From NCBI RefSeq assembly GCF_042646165.1, contig NZ_JBHRTC010000011.1: a DNA stretch of 64,000 nt; one strand, written 5' to 3'. Position numbers and translations under genes: made by a program. The notes below the pieces were generated by a model. That model did not search any database and was not told where the DNA came from. It worked only from the letters and a program-made list of their open reading frames with translations. The stretch is from Microbaculum marinum. GTDB taxonomy: Bacteria; Pseudomonadota; Alphaproteobacteria; Rhizobiales; Tepidamorphaceae. Below, one piece after another: positions 60,383 to 64,000 of this stretch (within the stretch, counting starts at the first letter, position 1; every line of letters begins with the position of its first letter).

Positions 60383-60457
60383 GGGCCCAACCCTTCCGGG
60401 CCCAACCCTTCCGGGCCCAACCCTTCCGGGCCGAACCATTCCGGGCAGGACCCTTGC
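60383..60457. repeat. 15-bp tandem repeat (five units)
   Basis: GGGCCCAACCCTTCC repeated at 60383, 60398 and 60413 without change, then GGGCCGAACCATTCC and GGGCAGGACCCTTGC. The period of 15 bp encodes a pentapeptide in every frame but no supported gene covers it. It lies in the 230-bp tail of the HlyIII gene. Confidence 0.9.
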
Positions 60458-60499
60458 AGTTCGCATGACCGGCACGAAAGTCCGTGCCCCGACGATCAC

Positions 60500-60670
60500 T
60501 CAGCGACAGTGGCGGGAGCGCGTGACCAGAGAGGGTCCCGTTGCCCTCTTCGCGATGGCGAGGGCCGTCTTGAGCAGGTGGGCCAGCAGATGCTCGCCCA
60601 GTTCCTCCGCTTCGCTGCGCAAGTCCTCGATGTCGCTCACAATCCGTCTCAGTCGTTCAGCCTTGTTCAC
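60500..60670 (-). CDS. Small helical hypothetical protein
   Basis: A 56-residue protein: NKAERLRRIVSDIEDLRSEA then EELGEHLLAHLLKTALAIAK, predicted helical and amphipathic. GTG 60670 has GGGAG five bases upstream; longer open frames upstream lack signal. Function unknown. Confidence 0.5.
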   Translation of the reverse strand: MNKAERLRRIVSDIEDLRSEAEELGEHLLAHLLKTALAIAKRATGPSLVTRSRHCR

Positions 60671-60782
60671 CGCAACTCCCCATCGATGCGTCTGCTCGGG
60701 CGCGGGACTCCGGTCCCGCACCTCCGTATCCGGATCGCGGAGGGCGGCAACGCAGCGGCTGCGCCCTCCCATGCGGGTGGCC

Positions 60783-61253
60783 CTACTTCAGCTGGCCGCG
60801 AATCACGCCGCCGGGGTTCCCGACGGAATGGACGTTGACGTAGGCGTCGCCGTCGCGGATCGCGTCGGCCAGGTCGGCGATCGTGGCGCCGCAGGCGGGA
60901 TCGACGATATCGCCTTCGTCGAAGCTGGCCTTGTCGATCCAGCCGCCGTTGACGTCGAGCCCGGTCGGGACGGGCCCGGCGAGGAACACGACGACCGGTC
61001 CCTCCATGCCCTCCGGCGCGCAATGGACGTGGGCGGCGACGATGTCCTTGCCGCGTTTGACGCGCAGCCTGATCGCGACCTTCGTCTCCTTCCTGTCGAC
61101 CTGCAGCCAGGCCCGGCCCGATGTCGGGGTCTGCACCGGCGGCACCTCTCTGGCGCCGCTGAGTCTGGCCTTGAACACTTCCTTGGCCTGCAGGGGCGCC
61201 GCGAAGGCGATGCTGACGCACAGGGTGGCGATGATCGCAGACAGTCTGGACAT
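60783..61253 (-). CDS. CHRD domain protein (secreted)
   Basis: A 156-residue exported protein with a signal peptide ending PLQAKE and one CHRD domain: FKARLSGAREVPPVQTPTSG at the start and VVFLAGP, DVNGGWID and AYVNVHSVGNPGGVIRGQLK at the end. CHRD repeats occur in chordin and in bacterial extracellular proteins; function unknown. ATG 61253 is preferred to the longer frame that begins at 61439. Confidence 0.88.
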   Translation of the reverse strand: MSRLSAIIATLCVSIAFAAPLQAKEVFKARLSGAREVPPVQTPTSGRAWLQVDRKETKVAIRLRVKRGKDIVAAHVHCAPEGMEGPVVVFLAGPVPTGLDVNGGWIDKASFDEGDIVDPACGATIADLADAIRDGDAYVNVHSVGNPGGVIRGQLK

Positions 61254-61477
61254 TTTCCGTCCCTTTCCTTTCTTTGACGTCGTGACCATGCGGCAGGGTG
61301 CTGCCGGGGGCCCCGTTAAACTACGTCGGTTCACTAAAAAAAGTAAGAACCGCGTTGCGCCGCCGGGAGCATGGCCGGATGGCGCCCTGTACGTTCCCGA
61401 CCCTCGACGTGCCGGGCCTTGAACGCCGGGCCACGGCATGCGCCAATGGCGCGGGCGCAGGCGGCGGGGCGGGTGCG

Positions 61478-62078
61478 ATGGATCAGTGGGCGAACTTCTT
61501 CCTCGGCCAGGTCGGCGCCTCGGCGGCGCTGGGCGGGCTCCTGTTCGTCGCTGCCTCGCTCAACCTGCCGCGCATCCTGCAGTATCCCGGCCTGCCCGAG
61601 CGCGCGCTGGCGGCGCTGGCGCTGCTGCTCGGCATCCTCGTCGTCTCCTCGCTGATGCTGGTGCCGGGCCAGCCGCTGCGGCTGATCGGCGCCGGGGGGC
61701 TGGCCGCCGGCCTGTTGCTGGGNNNNNNNNNNNNNNNNNNNNNNNNNNACCGCGGCGCCGGCGTCCGGTCCGGCCGGCGGGACGGCCCTCGACCGGTCTG
61801 CGGACACGCAAGCGGGCCCGGCAGCCGACCGGGCAACCGACCGGGCAGCCGACCCGGCAGCCGAGGGGACGGGCGCCGCCGGCCGCGCCCGGTCGCGGCG
61901 CCGCCACCTGGCCAACGCCGCGCTCTATGCGCTCGCCGTCCTGCCTTACCTGGCCGGCGGCGCGGTGCTGGCCGGCGGCAGCATGGCCGGCCTCTACCTC
62001 GTCGCCGCGGCGATCGTCCTGTCCTTCTGCAAGGCGGTGCTCGACGCCTGGGTGCTGCTGGTCGAGATCAACCGCTAG
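61478..62078 (+). CDS. Hypothetical membrane protein interrupted by an assembly gap
   Basis: From ATG 61478: MDQWANFFLGQVGASAALGG and three or four membrane helices up to the N run at 61723. The likely continuation after the run, in another register because the gap length is arbitrary, is a linker rich in Ala/Asp/Pro/Arg (APASGPAGGTALDRSADTQA), then helices ALYALAVLPYLAGGAVLAGG and AAAIVLSFCKAVLDAWVLLV, stop at 62076-62078. The true protein is probably about 195-210 residues. No family is recognised. Confidence 0.7.
61723..61748. other. Assembly gap (26 N)
   Basis: Splits the membrane protein gene at 61478-62078. Frame on the two sides differs by one, as expected from an unmeasured gap. Confidence 0.95.
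61821..61868. repeat. Imperfect 12-bp tandem repeat in coding sequence
   Basis: GCAGCCGACCGG, GCAACCGACCGG, GCAGCCGACCCG and GCAGCCGAGGGG in a row, encoding ADRATDRAADPA-like linker inside the membrane protein gene at 61478. Confidence 0.75.
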
Positions 62079-62087
62079 CGCCGGGCC

Positions 62088-62495
62088 CTACGGATAGGCA
62101 AGCCTCGCCTTGGCGACGCCGAGCGTCTTGCCGGAGCCGCGGGCCCCGTCCTTGGCGGTCGCCGTCCACTCGTAGGTGTGGCGGCCGTTCGGCGGGCAGG
62201 GGCTCTTGTATTTGAACGCGCCGCGCGGCAGCTGGCCCGACTGGCTCACCGCCACCGTGCCGCCGCCGTGGTTGTAGGTCGGCACGTTGACGTCGACGAG
62301 CTTGAAGACCACCGACTTGGTGCCGGCCGGCAGGCCGCTGATCCTGAACGGCGGGCTGTCGACGGTGTTGGGCCGGCCGCTGGTGCACGACTTCAGGCCG
62401 GACCAGTCGAAGGCGATGGAAAACGCCTGCGCCGGCGCGGCGGCGGCCATGAGGGCGATCGTGGCGGCTGCGAGGAGAACGGGTCGTATGGTCAT
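62088..62495 (-). CDS. Secreted PEBP-like (YbhB/YbcL) protein
   Basis: A 135-residue exported protein: signal ends AAPAQA, the mature part SPPFRISGLPAGTKSVVFKL and SPCPPNGRHTYEWTATAKDG shows the phosphatidylethanolamine-binding protein (Raf-kinase-inhibitor-like) pattern. The canonical DPD of YbhB is here LVDVNVPTYNHGGG, so the ligand site may differ. Function unknown. It converges with the gap-broken membrane gene. Confidence 0.75.
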   Translation of the reverse strand: MTIRPVLLAAATIALMAAAAPAQAFSIAFDWSGLKSCTSGRPNTVDSPPFRISGLPAGTKSVVFKLVDVNVPTYNHGGGTVAVSQSGQLPRGAFKYKSPCPPNGRHTYEWTATAKDGARGSGKTLGVAKARLAYP

Positions 62496-62773
62496 GGGCG
62501 CTCCGGATGCGTCGGGATGGAAATCGGGTCGGTCAAATGCGGCAGTGGCCGGACGGTGAATGTTCAGGTACCCGGCGACAATCGGCCCGCCGGACGCGAC
62601 GTCAGGTTAGCCGCGGCAGGGAGGCCATGACAACCGGCGAATGCCGCCGGGGGAAGGGGGATCCGGCCGGGGGCCAGAGTAGGGGGTGCTCGACTCCACA
62701 CGCGAAAGCTGCAAAATTTTTTCGCTCGGGACCGGTCGGCAGGTCGGATCGGAACCGGTTGGAGCCTTTCGTG

Positions 62774-62791
62774 TTGACATATGTTAACATA
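62774..62791 (+). promoter_or_regulatory. Candidate promoter and operator palindrome
   Basis: TTGACA at 62774-62779, matching the -35 consensus, is followed at once by TATGTTAACATA (62780-62791), a perfect 12-bp palindrome. A dimeric repressor bound there would block the promoter; the next gene but one encodes a DNA-binding protein. No convincing -10 box at 17-bp spacing (CATCTT at 62797). 62496-62773 contains no gene. Confidence 0.5.
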
Positions 62792-62814
62792 GCGCCCATC
62801 TTCGGGACTGGCCG

Positions 62815-63069
62815 ATGAGCCGGCCGCGGCATCCCGACAAGGATGTGGAAGCGGCCGTCCGGTAGGCGGAGGCGCTTGGCTGGAGCTGGCGGAAGATGGG
62901 CCATTGGGGCCGCCTGTTCTGCGCCCGCGCCGACCGCGACGGATGCCAGATCGGCGTGACCAGAACGCTCGGAAACGCCCCGGAACGCCGGAAACCATGC
63001 ACGGCAGATCGTCCGGGCCGTCGACAGGTGTCCGCATCGCGAAGAGGTATCCGGCGATGAAGACGTTTG
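62815..63069 (+). pseudogene. Broken toxin-like gene (nonsense plus frameshift)
   Basis: ATG 62815 gives MSRPRHPDKDVEAAVR then an in-frame TAG at 62863-62865 where relatives have a tyrosine codon (pattern AALRYAEAHGW). Past the stop the frame continues AEALGWSWRKMGHWGRLFCA, but the expected end (ETPRNAGNHARQIVRAVDRC) is found in a different frame, about 62990-63050. So it has one nonsense codon and one frameshift. The gene and its partner resemble a recurrent bacterial two-gene module whose first protein I recall as a possible toxin; that function is inference. Confidence 0.75.
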
Positions 63070-63587
63070 AATTCAGCATCGTCGCCTCGGGGCTCGATCC
63101 CGGCGCCGACGACTTCGAGACCCGATTCTACGACGCCGGCTGCGACGACGCGACGATCTCGTTCCAGAAGGGGCACGTCATCGTGGATTTCGCGAGGGAG
63201 GCGGCGTCGGTCGAGAACGCAATCTCGTCGGCGATCGACAACGTCATCGCGGCTGGCGCGACGGTCGACCGGGTCGAGCCCGACCCGCTCGTCAGCCCGG
63301 CCGACATGGCCGCGCGCACCGGCATGAGCCGGGCGGCGATGACCCAGTTCTCGAAGGGCCAGCGCGGCAAGGGCTTTCCGCCGCCGAAGGCGAAGGTCAC
63401 CTCGGACAGCCCGCTCTGGGACTGGTCGACCGTCGCGCGCTGGCTGTGCCGGACCGGCAAGCTCGACGCCGACCAGGCGCGCGAGGCCGAAGCCGTGCGG
63501 CAGGCCAACGAGGCGATAGAGTGCGGCGATGTGGAAGTGAAGGAGAGGCTGAGGCGGGGGCTCGCGGAGTACAAGGCGGGGACTTAA
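63057..63587 (+). CDS. DNA-binding partner protein (AlpA/MerR-like HTH)
   Basis: A 176-residue protein. Residues 1-80 are a compact domain (MKTFEFSIVASGLDPGADDF, then FYDAGCDDATISFQKGHVIV DF-type) that pairs with the upstream gene in relatives; from 82 a helix-turn-helix MAARTGMSRAAMTQFSKGQ and DSPLWDWSTVARWLCR look like an AlpA/MerR-type fold. It likely represses its own operon and neutralises the upstream product. It begins at ATG 63057 overlapping the pseudogene frame (ATGA). This gene is intact while its partner is not. Confidence 0.82.
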   Translation: MKTFEFSIVASGLDPGADDFETRFYDAGCDDATISFQKGHVIVDFAREAASVENAISSAIDNVIAAGATVDRVEPDPLVSPADMAARTGMSRAAMTQFSKGQRGKGFPPPKAKVTSDSPLWDWSTVARWLCRTGKLDADQAREAEAVRQANEAIECGDVEVKERLRRGLAEYKAGT

Positions 63588-63776
63588 GGGGGCAGGGTCT
63601 GCCCCGGATTGCGCTGTGCTTCATCCGGGCTACGGGGTGGCTGGCGAATACGTTCGCGGCATCGTCCACACTAAAATCATCGAGAATGTATTTTCAGCCT
63701 GAAGGCGTGGCATGCGCGGCCTCCCCCTGAACTGCGGGGAACCGAACCTGTTCCGCTACGTGGCCGTATTCGAATT

Positions 63777-64000
63777 CTAAATCAGCGCTCGCTTAAGCCC
63801 CGCCTCTAGCGAGGTATACGGAACCAGGTCAGCTACCTGCTGGAGCAACGAAACATCGCTAGATTCAAGCGGACGATCGTAAACCGCAAAGCGATCAATG
63901 CCACTGCCGTCTTCAAACCGCGTGTCTGCGAAAGCTACATACTTTGATGCGATGGACACGTGATGCGGCGCAACAGTATCGATAAGTAAGGTCTTGTCTT
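63777..64000 (-). CDS. Truncated hypothetical protein (C-terminal fragment)
   Basis: The minus-strand frame is open from the window edge to the stop at 63777, giving about 74 residues that end SLEAGLKRALI. A GTG at 63959 is possible but the frame extends to 64000, so this is probably the tail of a longer gene. Codon use and GC content are clearly lower than in the rest of the window, suggesting transfer. No domain is recognised. Confidence 0.6.
   Translation of the reverse strand, partial: DKTLLIDTVAPHHVSIASKYVAFADTRFEDGSGIDRFAVYDRPLESSDVSLLQQVADLVPYTSLEAGLKRALI

Noticed and set aside
59453..60838. 461-codon plus-strand open frame including the 15-bp repeats
   Set aside because: Wrong frame relative to the HlyIII gene; its GPNPS repeats come from the tandem array, not from a real protein.
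63711..63780. Short frame ending in EPNLFRYVAVFEF
   Set aside because: Only about 22 codons and no start context; could be a gene remnant but not supportable.

Overview
The window is high-GC DNA that reads as a chromosomal segment of an alphaproteobacterium, most likely of the order Hyphomicrobiales (Rhizobiales). The evidence is a MucR/Ros zinc-finger regulator followed by the conserved neighbourhood of an orphan DnaA C-terminal-domain protein, DUF6456, SufE, DUF5330, a membrane PAS histidine kinase, a peptidoglycan-binding protein and DUF1491, together with DUF1127, DUF1214/DUF1254 and MeaB/methylmalonyl-CoA mutase genes. It is a draft assembly: three runs of N (53713-53734, 54341-54377, 61723-61748) interrupt coding sequence. 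I found no rRNA, tRNA, CRISPR array or intact transposase.

Layout. 1-7.9 kb: a truncated branched-chain aminotransferase, cytochrome c' and a dihaem cytochrome c, a complete TctCBA tricarboxylate transporter with palindromic repeats between and behind its genes, and an M20 dipeptidase. 8-19 kb: HerA-like ATPase, two small proteins, mutA-mutB, a VapBC-like pair, envelope proteins and meaB. 19-25 kb: pyroglutamyl peptidase, glutaryl-CoA dehydrogenase-like enzyme, a two-gene cassette of small secreted proteins, oligopeptidase B and MsrB. 25.3-32.8 kb: a ten-gene Mrp-type cation/proton antiporter operon with an unfused MrpA and three antiporter-like large subunits. 33-40.5 kb: the mucR to YcgN neighbourhood. 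40.7-47.3 kb: cell wall enzymes (PBP1A, MltB-like transglycosylase), an adenylate cyclase, a ChaN-like protein and rpsU. 47.5-53.7 kb: secreted and membrane proteins, an AA10 lytic polysaccharide monooxygenase, a ParA ATPase and a second copy of the secreted cassette. 53.7-64 kb: an accessory-looking region of small enzymes and regulators, several tandem repeat blocks, a GIY-YIG gene lodged among 167-bp repeats, a broken toxin-like gene beside an intact DNA-binding partner, and a final AT-richer fragment.

How genes work together: MutAB with MeaB convert methylmalonyl-CoA to succinyl-CoA and protect the B12 enzyme; TctC captures a substrate that TctBA imports; the Mrp subunits overlap by a few bases and form one membrane complex; ArsR, SRPBCC, a small membrane protein and a DUF1801 protein form a short coupled run. 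The least explained item is the duplicated A-B cassette (21.3-22.3 and 52.7-53.7 kb): four small exported proteins that share one core motif with two cysteines, in the same gene order at two loci about 31 kb apart.
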